The notes beneath the pieces were generated by a model. It was not told the origin of the DNA. It saw only the letters and a list, made by a program, of their open reading frames with translations, and did not search any database. The position numbers were made by a program, and so were the translations under genes. A stretch of DNA of 64,000 nucleotides from Eutreptiella sp. 'Long Island Sound 2002'. Its lineage: Eukaryota; Euglenozoa; Euglenophyceae; Eutreptiales; Eutreptiaceae. Of this stretch, positions 11,601-23,430 are shown piece by piece (within the stretch, counting starts at the first letter, position 1; every line of letters starts with the position of its first letter). The stretch lies in contig OZ038384.1 in assembly GCA_964036045.1 (NCBI GenBank), positions 31,787,771 to 31,851,770 on the forward strand, written 5' to 3'.

Positions 11601-11813
11601 GGGGGTCTCGTTGTCGTACTCTCTCTGCCGCAGTCTGCACTGTACCCGTCCTCGTCCCCACTTCGTTGTCCCCGCTTCTTGCTCCGCCCTACGACTCTGC
11701 GTGCCCAGTCCCGGATGCTCCATTCCATGCGACGGGCGCTTCCGCTGTCCCTTTTCCTCCAGTCCACTTCCTGACGTCCCCCTGCGCGGTGAAACCGTAC
11801 ACCCGTCCTGCCC
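11601..11813 (-). other. LINE-A spacer after RNase H
   Basis: Short non-coding-looking link between the RNase H stop and the tandem duplication. Diverged copies of a GGATGCTCCA-like phrase occur here. Nothing else recognised. Confidence 0.3.
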
Positions 11814-13175
11814 TCATATCTGCCGGATTCTCTTTTGTCTGCGTGCCATCAGGCGGTCCCTCCGCCCGTCTCTCTCTCTGTCCTCCATTCCCGTCTCTCC
11901 CCCTGACCGCCTTGGCCGCCAATCTGGCCGCCTCCGTACTTCCATCTCTGTGATTTTTGGGTTGTACCTGATCAACGCCATCTCCATCCGCTTGGTGACT
12001 GGATCACGCATGTCGTCCGCCCGTGCCTCCAACTGCGTCTCTCTGCACGCCATGTGTTCCTGGAGATGTTCCACCATACGCCGCAACAGCCTGTGCGCCA
12101 TGGCCTCCGGTGCCACTGTATGCTCCTGGAGTGCCCGCCAGAGCGGTTTCACTATCACCATGTGCCATAGTCCCTTGCGGTGCCCTTCTTTCCCCAGCTC
12201 TCTCTCCACCGCGCTTCTGCCTCTCGCACCCTTCTTGAGTAACGGGACGTCCTGATCCCCAACCAGTGGTTCCTCGATCCCCTTATACTGTGCACACCGC
12301 ATGAAGAGCTCGTAGGTTTCTTGCCCTTGGCCACAGTGGTACCTCATGTACTCACCCGGGAGGTCCATACCCTTATGTCTGTACCACCTCATGATCGTTT
12401 CACGCACCGGCACCTGCCCCGTGATCGCCTGCAGCCTTCTGGTTTGCAGCCTTTTGGGCAGCGATTCTGGCCTCAGCACATTGGGGTAGTGGACCCGCTG
12501 TCCCACCTTGCCCTCCAAGTACTCGTTCAGCTCCACCACCTCCGGCCCCCCTCGTACTTTGGCTAGCATGTGCACCTGCTGTGGATACACCCTTATTTCC
12601 TGCTTGCCTCTGTCCTCCTCCACCTTCCACCTGGCCTTCTCCTCTTCCCCGACCCTTGGAGGTATATGCACCAAGTGGAGGTGCTCCTTGCTCTCTGGCA
12701 CCCTCCACTCTGGTTCCTGCTCCTTATCCACTGCTTGCGCCGCCCCATCCGCCTCATGATTCCCCACTCCCGCCCTGTGTGACTCCTGTCTCACCAGGTG
12801 TATGACCAGGGGCACTTCCTTCATCTCCAGCCCGTGCCATATTGCGTACACCTGTGACAACAGTCCCGTGCCCAGGGCCTCATGCAGTGGCCTGCTGGCC
12901 AGTCTCCTGAGGGACGCCATGTCCGCCTCCGCGTCCACCACCATCCACACTTCCCGTACGTCCTCCCGTATCTCCTCAACCACGTCCGCCACCGCCTGCA
13001 CCTCTCCATGGGACGCTGCTCCGTACACCATCTTTTCCACCACACTCTCCGTCACCTGTTCCACCCCCTTGACCCTTACCGCCGCTGCCCCCGGGATGGA
13101 CGGCTGTCCTTCCAACCCGGACCCGTCCAGAAATAGCACCACCCTCTTCTTCGTGGGCTCCAGTATGCGCACCAC
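11814..13175 (-). CDS. RNase H domain region of LINE-A
   Basis: A 453-codon open frame. Residues 10-150 form an RNase H type-I fold: LFLDGSG (D17), SHGEVQAVAD (E58), VWMVVDAEAD (D81) and the C-terminal HRAGVGNHEADGAAQ with D143, matching the family pattern H..G..GNE.AD. All four acidic positions are present. RNase H would remove the RNA template after first-strand synthesis. Residues 210-320 form a post-RNase H region with CGQGQETYELFMRC, the Cys/Glu-Thr/Cys knuckle often found after LINE RNase H domains. The likely true protein continues from the RT frames upstream, so the GTG/ATG start here is only the frame opening. It ends at a TGA after a basic tail. Confidence 0.8.
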   Translation of the reverse strand: MVRILEPTKKRVVLFLDGSGLEGQPSIPGAAAVRVKGVEQVTESVVEKMVYGAASHGEVQAVADVVEEIREDVREVWMVVDAEADMASLRRLASRPLHEALGTGLLSQVYAIWHGLEMKEVPLVIHLVRQESHRAGVGNHEADGAAQAVDKEQEPEWRVPESKEHLHLVHIPPRVGEEEKARWKVEEDRGKQEIRVYPQQVHMLAKVRGGPEVVELNEYLEGKVGQRVHYPNVLRPESLPKRLQTRRLQAITGQVPVRETIMRWYRHKGMDLPGEYMRYHCGQGQETYELFMRCAQYKGIEEPLVGDQDVPLLKKGARGRSAVERELGKEGHRKGLWHMVIVKPLWRALQEHTVAPEAMAHRLLRRMVEHLQEHMACRETQLEARADDMRDPVTKRMEMALIRYNPKITEMEVRRRPDWRPRRSGGETGMEDRERDGRRDRLMARRQKRIRQI

Positions 13176-13367
13176 CTCCCTCGGGTAGTGGCAGTAAACC
13201 TTGTGCTTCCCAATGCCATACTAGCGTACCCCATACCCGATGCCTAGCTCTCTTACCCCTCTGTACACCGCCCAATTATTGTCCGTCCTGGCCTTCCATC
13301 ACTTCGTCACCACCACTCCGTGGCACCATGCCCTGTCCCCTTTCGCCCTGCCCTGCTCTAGGTATGC

Positions 13368-13967
13368 TTATACCAGAAACAGGTACCATACCCTGTCTGC
13401 TTGCAACCCGTGGACCGTCAGCCTGATCCTCCTCGCACTCTCTCCACACTTGTAGCCCACGGGCACTATGGGCGCCTCCTTGTCGGGCCTCCCCGTGTCT
13501 GTCATCCGGAAACTCACCGCCACCCCATCATCCTCTTCTTGTAGTCCCCGCACTCTGTCCCATCCAAACTGGACCCCTGTTCTTTTCCCCTCCTTTTCCT
13601 CTCCCCACCAGACCTCCACGTCCCCCTGGGCCTCCTCATCCTCCCGCACCTCCTTGGGCAGCCGCAGCACCAGCCCCTTCCACTGCCCCCTGGTGTCCGT
13701 AGTGCGCATGGTCGCGTTCGGGAACGCCCACGCCGTCAATCGTAGGACTGGCCACGGGACTTGCCCCGCCACCTTGGTGCACCTCCAGCACTGGTCCCCC
13801 TGTCCTGCCCCTTCCGGGATGTTGTCTTTCCGGAACATATCTGCATGGACATCATACCACTGCCCGGCCGCACTCTGTACCTTCCCCCTCGGTCCTTTGA
13901 GTCCCAGCGGCGCACACAACAGTATGCCCGGTCTGGCCTTGTCACTCTCTCCCCTGTCCAGCACCAC
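13368..13967 (-). pseudogene. RT-RNase H connection segment of LINE-A
   Basis: A 199-codon minus frame between RT and RNase H. It carries CWRCTKV (a possible Cys pair), a Trp/Asp-rich middle and a C-terminal segment ending VWYLFLV. Its position implies it is the connection region of the polyprotein. Frame breaks separate it from the RT end (about 14040) and from the RNase H (13175). No domain recognised. Confidence 0.45.
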
Positions 13968-14039
13968 TCTCTCTTGCTGCGCCCCCTCTCCTCTCCCGCA
14001 TCTTGGCTCCCTCTGCTGGATCCCCCACAGCGCTACCCA

Positions 14040-16342
14040 CTAGTTCCACATCGCACGCATCCTCCTGCTCCACCTTGCGCGGTCCTCTTGTCCTCGTGCT
14101 CTCCTCATCATCCACCTGTATACACCCCATTCCACCACCCTGGTGTCCCGATAGAACTCCGCATGGTGCAGCCCCGCCTTCTTGTATTCCTTCACATCCT
14201 TCCTGCGCACGTGCAGCACCTCCATGCTCACTCCTTCCTTCCTGATCCACCGCACTGTCCAATCTGCCGCCCCCCCGAAGTCCGTGTCTAGGACCAGGAT
14301 TGGTCCCCGCCTACCGCACGTCCTGTTGGTTGCCAGCATGTGTTCTTCCCCCGGCAACACTGCCTGTAGGGCGCGCCACATGCGCTCCTTCTTCCCCGCC
14401 GCCAACCGTTTGCGCCGGTGCCACACATAGCGCGGGGACATGTTCTCCTCCTTCTGAACCTCTGCGACCGCGTGATAGCACACCCGTCTCACCACCTCTT
14501 CCTGATTGTGGCACATCCTGCTCAGCGTCCTCGCCGTGTGTGCCCTGTACGCCTCCCCCGCCGTGGGTATCCCTTCTCCATAGTAGGCCGTCGGCGACCG
14601 CAACACGCACCACGGCACCTCTGTTGGTATCCCTCATCCCCTCTGATGAGCCTCCGCACTTCCCCTTCCACCTCCTCCAGCTGCTCCCTCCAGTACGGGA
14701 GGTGCATCCCCTGGTACCCTACCGCCGCATTGAGCACTGCCCGCAGGTAGTACAGGGTCGTCTGCACTGACGGGGGGTGATGCCGCAGGACCACCAGCAT
14801 CGCCCTGAACCCCCGGACTAATTTGTCAGGTAGCCTGACCCCCCTCGCCTCCATGGCCTGCACATGTCGCAGCACCACCGCTTCCTCTGCCCTCTCCAGC
14901 CATGCCACTCCGTCTCCTACATCCAGCGCCATGCCCTCCTCTCCACCCCTCCTCAGAACCGCCGACTTCTCCGCTCTCCAGACTAGGTGGTTATCCCTCC
15001 CGTACCTCTGCATCAGGTCCTGCACCACCTGCTGGGCTTTTTCATCCCGCGCCATGGGTACGGCATCATCCACATACGCCTGCGCCGGCGACGTGTGTGG
15101 TGCCCGCGCCAGTTGTGGATATTCCCGCACTATCCAACTCATCAGGGGGAGCATGGCCAGCAAGTACAGGAATGGGCCCTCCACCCCACCTTGTGGCACC
15201 CCGCTGCCTGGGGCTACCCACTCGGTACACCCCTTCCCCGTGGCAACCGTGTACCTCCTTGAGCGCAGGTACTTTTCCACAAAGTCACCATATGGGAGTC
15301 CTAGCTGTCGCCACACCTCCTCTATGAGCCTATGCGGCGTGTTGGGGAACGCCCCCTTCACGTCCACAGACGCCATGAACGCCTCTAGGTCCTCATCATG
15401 GAGGTACATATCGTACAGGAAGCTTGCTTCCTGTGTGGACCTGCCCGGCACTGACTCCCACATATTGTCTGGTATGACCCCCGCTGCATACAGCCGCCGC
15501 TGTATCCTCCCGAAGATCACCATCCAGATAAGCTTGGCCTCTGTGACGGCACAGCATATTGGTCTCCAGTTCCCCGGCCTGAGGTGATCCCCCTTCTTGT
15601 ACAGGGGCCGCACCTTGCCCCCCCATTCCGCTGGGGGCTCGCCTGTGCGCAACACCTCCGTGACCCTCCCCGCTAGACCATCCAGCTCCGGCGCCTCCAG
15701 GTGCTGGTACGCCTCCGCCACCAGCTGGTCCAGTCCCGGGCTCTTTTTCCCCTTGAGAGCCTTCACTGCTTCTTTAATTTCCCTTAGCGTTACCCTGCTG
15801 CGGTGTATGTCCTCGCTCTGCTCCGCTGTGAACACCCGCGGTAACGCCCCTACCATTCTCCTTGTGATCCCGCTTAGCTCCTGCTGTCCCTGGTTGTGCT
15901 GTCTCCTGAAACTCTGCGCCACCTCCTCCAGCACTTCCTTTTTGTTGCACGTGACCCTGCCACACTGCAGTCTCACCGCCCTGATTTCCTTTGGTTCTCC
16001 AGCCTCAGCGAGCTCTCTGATGTACCGTAGCGATTTGTACGGCATCGCCCTTTCCATGTATCTCTCATGCTCTGCCACCACTTCCTGGTATATCCTCTCG
16101 TGTTCATCCTCCACAGCCCTCTTCGCTGTTTGCACCCTCTTCTTCGCCTGTGTCACCTCTGTTTGCCACTCCGTCCCCTCTTCCCGCGCCCTTGCCTCGA
16201 CCTCCTCGTGCTGCCGTTTCCTCAGTGTGGCCACCAGCCTTTGCAGCTTGGGCTGTGCCTGCGACTCCCCCCCTTGCTTGGTAAACCCGCATATCCGCGC
16301 TGCCCTCCTCATGGCTTGATGCAGTTGTTTCCCCTGCCTCAT
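14040..16342 (-). pseudogene. Reverse transcriptase of LINE-A
   Basis: A 606-codon frame (16342-14522) holds the RT core: GKKSPGLDQLVAEAY (about 198-212), GNWRPI (257-262), motif A SVDVKGAF with D327, motif B SGVPQGGVEGP (380-390), motif C AYVDDAV with D425 and D426, then WRAEKS (motif D). The catalytic Asp residues are intact. The first 120 residues are a charged, probably coiled-coil, region after the endonuclease. Near 14600 the frame shifts; 14618-14040 continues with YYGEGIPTAGEAYR, the thumb/post-RT segment, so the copy is broken. RT copies the element RNA at the nicked target (target-primed reverse transcription). Confidence 0.85.
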
Positions 16343-16401
16343 TTCAGCGTGTACCCGCTGCCCCTACTGTTGCCACCTCTCGTCCCCCTCTTCCGGCCAC
16401 T

Positions 16402-17301
16402 TCACCATTGGCGGCAGGCTGACGCCTTCCTCATCCGACACTTGCTCATCCTCTTGTTCGTCCCGGGCTCCCCCACCTTCACGTCCACAGTAACCATCTT
16501 GGGGCAATGCCCTTTCCTGTCCTGCATTTCTTCCGGCCCCGGCATGTATCCCGCCGTCACCCCCTTGACCCAGCTGGGGTCCGCGTACACCCCGTCTATC
16601 CGCGACGGCGCGCTGCCTTCCGGTGCCGGGTAGTGTGAGGGGCCCGGCGCTCCACTGTACGACACGTCCTGCAGCCTCATTTCCTCCACAAACTTACGCA
16701 CCTCGCGGTCCACCTCCGTCTCCGCGCCCCTCCTCCGGGGATCGTAGTTGAAGTCTCCAACCACGATGACTGGCCCCCTCTTCAGCGCCCTGACGTACTC
16801 CATCCTCAGCTGCGCCACATACTCCTTGACCCTCCTCCCATGTGGGACATGGCATTTGATGATGACTACCTGTCCATGCTCCGTCGCCACATCATACACC
16901 GTCCTTCGTCCCCTCGCTCCCACCTTCTTGTCCTGCACAACGCTGAGCCCTCTGCGCACCAACAGCGGCACACCCTGCGCCCACTCCCGCTGGTACTCTC
17001 TCCCCTCCTTGTCGTACATCTGCGCGCACACGACGTTGTCCTTCCCCTGCAACCTTATCTCCTGGTACGCCACCACGCCGGGGTCCGCCTCATGCAGCTT
17101 CATCTGCTGCCACGCTGCCTTGTCCGCCCGATACAGTGCCGCGGGGTCATTATGGGAGTACAACTTCATGCGTTGCCACCTGCCCTCGCCATCCACTCGT
17201 AGATTCCCGTTGTCTGTCGTGCCTTTTTCCTCCCCTTTGTTCCTTCCCCCCTGTCTTTGTCTGGCTTCTTTCTTCTTCTTCCCCGCCGCCCCCCGCTTCA
17301 T
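16402..17301 (-). CDS. APE-type endonuclease of LINE-A
   Basis: A 299-codon frame with the endonuclease/exonuclease/phosphatase motifs of LINE APE domains: SHNDPAAL (N51), VAYQEIRL (catalytic Glu81), VVGDFNYDP (182-187), SRIDGVYA (233-240) and, where most members have SDH, DRKGHCP (261-267). The domain nicks the target to prime reverse transcription. The changed last motif may reduce activity. It is preceded by a Lys-rich basic run. The codon before its ATG is separated from the previous ORF only by an in-frame TGA at 17308, so this may originally have been one polyprotein rather than a separate start. Confidence 0.8.
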   Translation of the reverse strand: MKRGAAGKKKKEARQRQGGRNKGEEKGTTDNGNLRVDGEGRWQRMKLYSHNDPAALYRADKAAWQQMKLHEADPGVVAYQEIRLQGKDNVVCAQMYDKEGREYQREWAQGVPLLVRRGLSVVQDKKVGARGRRTVYDVATEHGQVVIIKCHVPHGRRVKEYVAQLRMEYVRALKRGPVIVVGDFNYDPRRRGAETEVDREVRKFVEEMRLQDVSYSGAPGPSHYPAPEGSAPSRIDGVYADPSWVKGVTAGYMPGPEEMQDRKGHCPKMVTVDVKVGEPGTNKRMSKCRMRKASACRQW

Positions 17302-17307
17302 TAATTG

Positions 17308-20300
17308 TCACTTCCTCTTCTTGTTCTTCCCCCCCGTCGACACCTCTTCTCCTTCCAACTCTCTCGCCTCCTGCTCCGGTACCAGGTGCCCGTGTATTTC
17401 CATCTCCCTACCTTGCAGGCATACCTGCAACCTTTCCACCGGGTACAGCACTCTCTCCTCATCCCCCTCCCCCTGATCCTCCCACTGCACAATGGCTGCC
17501 CTCGTCACATGTCCCTTGCGATCTTGTTGTTCGATCATCTCCTCCAATGTTCCCACATACCTCCTCCACTTCCCACTAACTTTGTGCGGACCATACACTG
17601 TAATCCCTTCCCGCACCGCCCCCTGCTCTTCACGGCCCCGCTGCTCCTCCCCGTACCTGACTCCCCTCGCCCGTTTCCTTCTTGGCCTCCCTTCCCCTTC
17701 CCCCTCCTGCTGCTGCTCTGCTTGCAGATCCTGCTCGTCCGCCTCTCTCCCCCGCTTGCCGCCCTCCCTCTCACTTCCCTCTCTTGTCCCCTCCCCATTG
17801 CTCCCCCCTCCACCCTGTCTCCAACAGCACCCTCCTGCCCTCCTCCCTCCGCTTCTCCCTCTTCCACCCCTTCTTCTCCCTCCTCTCTGTCTTCCCGCCC
17901 GCCTGCTGCCAGTCCCGGCTCCCGGCCTTCCACTCCCCGCGCTTGGTCCTGCCCCCTTTCGTCTCGTTCCTCCTCACCATCCCCATCCCCCACTATGAAC
18001 CGCATTTATCCCCCTCTCCCCCTCCGCATCCCCCTCCATGTACTTGGCCTCTCCCCCCCCTGATCGTCTTCCACCTCCAGGCCTGGCTTCCTGGCCCCCT
18101 CGGTGAGCTTTCTTGCTCTCTCCAATGCCTCCTTCCTGTGCCCGTCCTTCGTTCCGGGTGCCACGATCCACCTCGGCTGCTCCCCTCCCCTGGTGCTGGC
18201 CACCCATTCCAATGCCAACCGGATCTGTTCCCTGATATCTTCCGCTTCTTCCGCCTCCGCACACCTATCAATTTGCGACTCCAACGCCCTTAGGACGGCC
18301 ATCTCGCGTACCTCCTCCGTTCTTTCAACCCTCACCTCTTCCACCTCCCCGACCCACCGCATGAGCGGGTGCTCCACCCTTTTCAACGGCGCCGCCGTAT
18401 ACACCACCGCTTGGCGCCTATCTTCCCTGGGTTCCACGACCCACCACGTGTGTCCGTCCTGCACCAGGTCTGTGACCCCTTGGTCTGCAGCCCCCGTGGC
18501 ACTCGCCTGTGGGGACACTACTTGTATTGTGTGCCCTTTGGCCCTCCTCCCCGCCGCCTCGTCATAGTCAACCATGGTCATAACCTTGCGCATCCGGTGC
18601 ATTTCTGTGTCTGGGTCCCACTCTCCGGCCATGCCCCTGCTGCGCCGCACTGTCTCCCCAACGTACAGCGCCATGGCCAAGACCTGCCTCGTGGGCCCGC
18701 AAAACCTCTACAGTTCTGCTCGTGCTCTCCACACACACACGCCGCTACCTGCGCATCCCGCTGCATCTGCATCCACAGCACCGCCTGTTTCGGCTCCACC
18801 TTCTTCGCCGTGAGGATCTGCGCCTTTGCTTGCCTCTCGCCCGCTTCCTCCTCCTCCCCCACTGTTCCGCTCCGACCATCCGCATATCCCACCAACATGT
18901 GCTTGACTTGGTGGAAGTACACCAGCGGCGCCCCTTCCTCTTCCCCCATCTGCAGCCACATAGGCCCTTGTCTCCTGGGCTGCCTTACTCGGATCCCATG
19001 GTATCCTCCCTTGGGCTCCTGTGGTCCGTCCAGCCTGCAAAGGCACCTGGCCAGCGTGCACTCTGGCCTGCACTTGTCCTCCACCGCCTCCGCTCTGGCC
19101 TTCAGGTGGTACCTAGCCTTGCTCACCATCTGCCGTACCTCTTCACCCCTACATCCTTTGATGCGGTCTTCCAGCCCTGGCTGTGCCTCTCCATTTTCTG
19201 TCAAGACATTCTGACCTGCCGTCGCCTTGCCCCTCAGCCTCTGCGCCCACTTCTGCAGCATGTCCTTCCTGTCCCTGCCGTTCCCCAGCATGTCCAACCC
19301 TTCCGCCGCCGCCTCCTTCTGGCGCTTCTCCTTTTCTTTCTCCGCTCTGTCCAGCTCAGCAGCGTCCGCCCCATCCGCCTTTCCCCTCCCCACCTGGCCC
19401 TCGGGATGCAGCGGCTCCCCCCACACGGGCTCCGCCATCCATTGGATCGCCGGCTGTCCCTCCCAGTGTCCCATGGTGTACACCTGCCCCGCCTGTCCCT
19501 CCCGGCCGAGTCCAATCCGGACCTCCATACCCGCCGCCGCTGCTGTGGTGACCACCACATTTGGAATCAGCACATCGTACTGGTACCTGGCCCCTGGTCC
19601 GTGGCGTACCTCGACTTCCACCATCCCCCTGCTTCGCACCCTGTCATCGGGGAGGATGATGTGGACTGCCTGTCCCCTCCACTGTGCCGCCGCCGGCCCC
19701 TTCCTCACCACGGGGAATATCGCCTTTGTGTCCTCCCGCGTCATCCATTCTCCCCTGCGGTACCTCGCACGCCGAATGTCCCCCACTGCCCACATCTCTT
19801 GCTCCACTCCTCCCGTCTCCCGCACTCATTCTTCTGCCACCCTGGCAGGGGCTGATATCTCTGCACCCTGCCTCTCACACTCCGGCAGTGGCACTATACT
19901 CTCCATGCCGTCGTACCCCGGGAATGCGTATTGCCACGTGTCCCCCGTGTGTGGGTGCACATGGTACGTGCGGTTGGCCATGCACGCCGTCCCTTCATCC
20001 AGCACCATTTTTATGGCCTCCGCCGCTTTCAGCGTCATCTCCTCTCCGAACGTATACACCAACCCCTGCCCCCTGTGTCCCTGTGTCGTGGGTGCCGGAA
20101 GCAATGCCGCCCTAGTGAACTGTGCGCGCACGCTACTCGCCCCCTGTCCTCCTCCTGGCAGCTCTCCTCCCCACTCATTCCTGACTGGGACCCCCTCCAC
20201 CTGGTCCGCTCGCCATGTCATATGCCAACCCCACCACCGGCGTCCCCCCCCCGCCACCCTGTACCTCCCCTTCCATCCCGGCTCCAGCCACACCGCTCTG

Positions 20301-20790
20301 TCTGGCCGTATCTGGACCGCTCTCTCTGCCCCCCACCCGGTCCCCAAATCCTCCCTGTGCTGCAGCTGCAACACCGCCCCCCCCCCCCCCCTGTGACCCA
20401 CATGTCCACCCCCCCTGCCTGCCTCCTGTGCCACTCGCCTTTCCCCGTACCCTCTGGCACTTTCATACACTCCGTCTCCTGTACTTGCACTCCTAGCACC
20501 CCTTCCCATCCCGCCCGTAGCTTTCTGTCTCGCGCTGTACGACCCCCCATTCCCCTTCTCTCCCTCCTGGAGCCCTCCTGTCCCTGGTACCTCCACCTCT
20601 CCCCCCCCTCCTGGATCGGTATTTGATGCACAGCCCGCCACATGTGCTCCTCCGTCCGCTCCCTTTCCCCCCCCCCCCTTCTGCGGTTCTTCTTCTGCCA
20701 ACTCCTCCTCCATTGTCACTTCTGCGTCGCCTTTCGACTCTCTCCCTTCTTCTGCGTCCGCCCCCGCCACTGCCTCCGCGTCTTCTTCCA
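17308..20790 (-). pseudogene. Long linker region of LINE-A between OTU repeats and endonuclease
   Basis: A chain of minus-strand frames: 20790-19829, stop TGA at 19826, 19825-18578 in the same frame, a shift near 18700, 18680-18009, stop TAA at 18006, 18005-17535 in the same frame, another shift, then 17616-17308. Content: acidic start, Gly/Ser-rich segment, a Trp/Tyr-rich part, Arg/Glu-rich probable coiled coils, a segment with MALYVGETVRRSRGMAGEWD and a final Val/Tyr-rich module (ITVYGPHKVSGKWRRYVGTL). I recognise no family. The long uninterrupted frames with normal amino-acid mix show it was coding; it probably carries RNA-binding or assembly functions of the first polyprotein, but that is inference. 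Confidence 0.6.
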
Positions 20791-22507
20791 CCGGGGGCCA
20801 CAGCAGCTCGTAGTGTACCCCTCATCGTCTGCTCCACAGCAGCGCTGCTGCCGTTCGCTTTCCTTCTCCCACTTCTGCCATCTTCCGATACACCCCCTGC
20901 GGTCCCCACTCCTGGTACATTGCCACTCTGCATCCCTTGCTCTGCGCCCACCTCCCAACTTCACATGCCCCTCCCCATATCTCTCCCCTGCGCACCTTGT
21001 CCAGGTACTGATCCCACGTTCGCGCTCCCGCATCCCTCATGACTCTCCGCGCCCAGCCCGACTCTGGGGGCCGCGCCATCTCCCCCTCCGTGAGCGCTTT
21101 GCGCACCTCTTCTGCTGCCGCCCGCCCCCCCGCTCCGTCCACCGCGCTGAGTGCCCAATACAGGCACTTGCCATCCCCTGGTATGACCTGTCGCCTCCCC
21201 CCCTCCGGCATTTCTTCCGGCCATTCCTGCCCCTCTTTTGCACTGTCCAGCACTCTTTGCACCGCCGCCGCCACGTCTGCCGCGTCACTCCTTCGACCTC
21301 TCACACTCCACAGAACCGCATAGGTTCTTCGCTTGGTCCACAGGATTCCCGCATCCAGCGGGGTTCCTTCCCCATACTCCACCAACTTTCTGTATCGGTT
21401 TCCGCTTTTTGTCTCCCTGTAAACCGCCACCTTGGACCCCCCCTCCGCTGCCCATGCCTCCACCTCCGCCGGCCCCCCCATCCTCCTTCCCTGCCTAGTC
21501 CGCTGTATGTACCTCTGCCATCATACTTCCTCCTGTGGCAGGCACTCCTCCATTTCTCCCATATTGTGTCTACTCTCCACCCTGGAAGCCACTCCTTGCC
21601 TTATTCGCTGTACCTCTTCTTCACTGTTCGGTCTGCCCTCCAGTGCACACAACACCTCCCACAATGTGTTGACATCCTTCCCGTACATGTGCTCTACGAG
21701 CACCCCTTCCTCTGATCTCTCCCTCGCCCCCTCCAATGCACCCTCCCGCCCCTTCCACGCCCATGCCGCCTTGCGTTGCTGTTCCTCTTCGTTCCCCGCC
21801 GCACTCCCCACACTCCTCGTTCCACACGTCGACGGCCGACTCTCGCCCGACGCAACACTGTGTCCTCGTTCGCCTCCCGCGCCCACCCTAACCTGTGCCC
21901 CCCCGCCTGTGCCTGCTCTTCCCGCCTCTCCTGTTGTACTGCCTTCCCCCATCTCTTCGTGCTCCCACACCACCTCGTACACTCTCGTCTTCCTCCACAG
22001 GATTCCTACCGTCATCCCCTTCTCCCCTCCATACTCCTGTATCTTCCTGTAGCCCTCTCCATCCTTCGTCTCCCGGTACACTTTCACTCTGTATCCATTC
22101 TTCACCGCCCACGCCTCAACCTCCGGCGGTCCTCTCATCCTTCTCCCTTGTGCCAGCTTCCGTACGTACTCCTTCCATCCCGTCTCCCCCTGCGGCAGGG
22201 GCTCCTGCATCACCCCTGCCTGTAACCTCTCCTTGACCGCAGCGACTACCCTTGCTCGCACTTCCTTCGCTTCCTCATTTGTGCCTTGGCCTCCTTCGAT
22301 AACACTCATAGCTCTCCGCAAGGAGTCCACTCCGTCACCCTCCATACCATGTGTCACCACTCCCGCATGGATTCGGTCTTGTTCCCCTTCAAACGTTCTT
22401 TCACTCCCGGTCCATGCGCATGCCGCTCCTCTCTTTCGTGTCTCACTCCTCGCGCTCTCCATTGACTCCCTGCTCCTTTCGCTGGCCTCCTCTTCGGTCG
22501 CGTACAT
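20791..22507 (-). pseudogene. Triple OTU-like protease region of LINE-A
   Basis: Three tandem homologous repeats. R1 (22417-21962) and R2 (21763-21302) share AW.G.E..LEG and a helical block ending in VYRETK.G..YRK..EYG. R3 (about 21190-20795) has PGDGKCLYWAL (Asp103 and nucleophile Cys106 of its frame, Cys codon at 21166-21164), YL..VRRGEIWGG..E, MYQEWG..GVYRK and, after an in-frame TGA at 20822, VHYELLW with the catalytic His at 20815-20813. This is the OTU cysteine-protease pattern (DG.C ... WGG.E ... H-aromatic). R1 and R2 lack both Cys and His (VYEVVW, TYAVLW at the His site), so they look like pseudo-enzymes. A second TGA at 21521 interrupts R2. OTU proteases usually cleave ubiquitin chains; in retroelements the role is unknown. 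Confidence 0.75.
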
Positions 22508-23084
22508 TGTGTGTCCCCTGTGTACACAGTGTATGGATCTCCTCCACTGCCTCTCTTGGCTACCTTCCTCGTCCCTTCCACCCTCTCCTCTTGCACACCT
22601 CGCTTCAGGCGTAAAGGCATCGCCGGCATCCGGGGGTGTTTGCGTTCTTCATTGGCCCCTCCAGGGCCTCAAGCACGTTCTACCGCCCCAACCCAAGCAC
22701 GATGCTTGCCGTCAAGTGTGCCCGTCGAGCGCCGTTAGTTTACTGGGCGTCTAGCCGCTGGTACTCCCCAGCTGAATCCTTTCCCCACTGCTTCGCCTTC
22801 CTTCCCTTCGCCCCCTCTTTGTTGTCCCCTGGGTCTCCCCCTCTGCGTCTTGGCGCTGCCCCTCCCCCTCCCTCCCTCCCTCCTTCCATTCCCCCTGCTG
22901 TAGCCCCTTCCCGGCCCCTGCGATCGCCTTTTCCTCCTGCCGTCGCCGTCTCCTCCCCTTGATGCTGCCCCGCAAACTCCATACCTTCTCCCGGCGTTCC
23001 TGCCTCATGCTTCCGTCCTGGATTTTCCACCTTTGGTGTGTGTTTTCCTTGTTGTCCCGGCCCTGCTCCTCCTGGCCTTGTTCT
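22508..23084 (-). other. LINE-A leader between minisatellite and OTU repeats
   Basis: On minus, about 23050-22740 is open and Gly/Arg/Glu-rich, followed by stops. The region is short of recognisable domains and could be a 5' UTR or a decayed N-terminus. Confidence 0.4.
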
Positions 23085-23430
23085 GGGCCGCCGGTGTGCA
23101 CGCTCCGTGTGTGGTGTTGCGTGTACGGTGTCCTGGGCCTCCTGGCTCCTGTTCACCGGTGTGCTCGCTCCGTGTGTGGTGTTGCGTGTACGGCATCCTG
23201 GGCCTCCTGGCTCCTGTTCACCGCCGTGCACGCCCTGTGTGCGGTGTTGCGTGCACGGTTTCCCGGGCCTCCTGGCTCCTGCTCTCCGGCGTGCACGCTC
23301 TGTGTGTGGTGTTGCGGGTGCGGTGTCCTGGGCCGCTTGGCTCCTGTTCACCGGCGTGCACGCTCTCTGTGTGCTGTTGCCTGCGCGGTGTCCTGGGCTG
23401 CTTGGCTCCTGTTCACCGGTGTGCCTGACT
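23085..23430 (-). repeat. 65-bp minisatellite, about 5 units, at LINE-A 5' end
   Basis: Units with CTCCTGTTCACCG near 23147, 23210, 23275 and on to 23415 match the array at 61377-64000. In LINE-A sense the unit reads GTGAACAGGAGCC, the same sense in which it lies at the 3' end of LINE-B. Confidence 0.85.

Noticed and set aside
10289-22150. Long plus-strand frames opposite LINE-A
   Set aside because: Antisense shadows of the RT, endonuclease and linker coding, which carry recognisable motifs only on minus.
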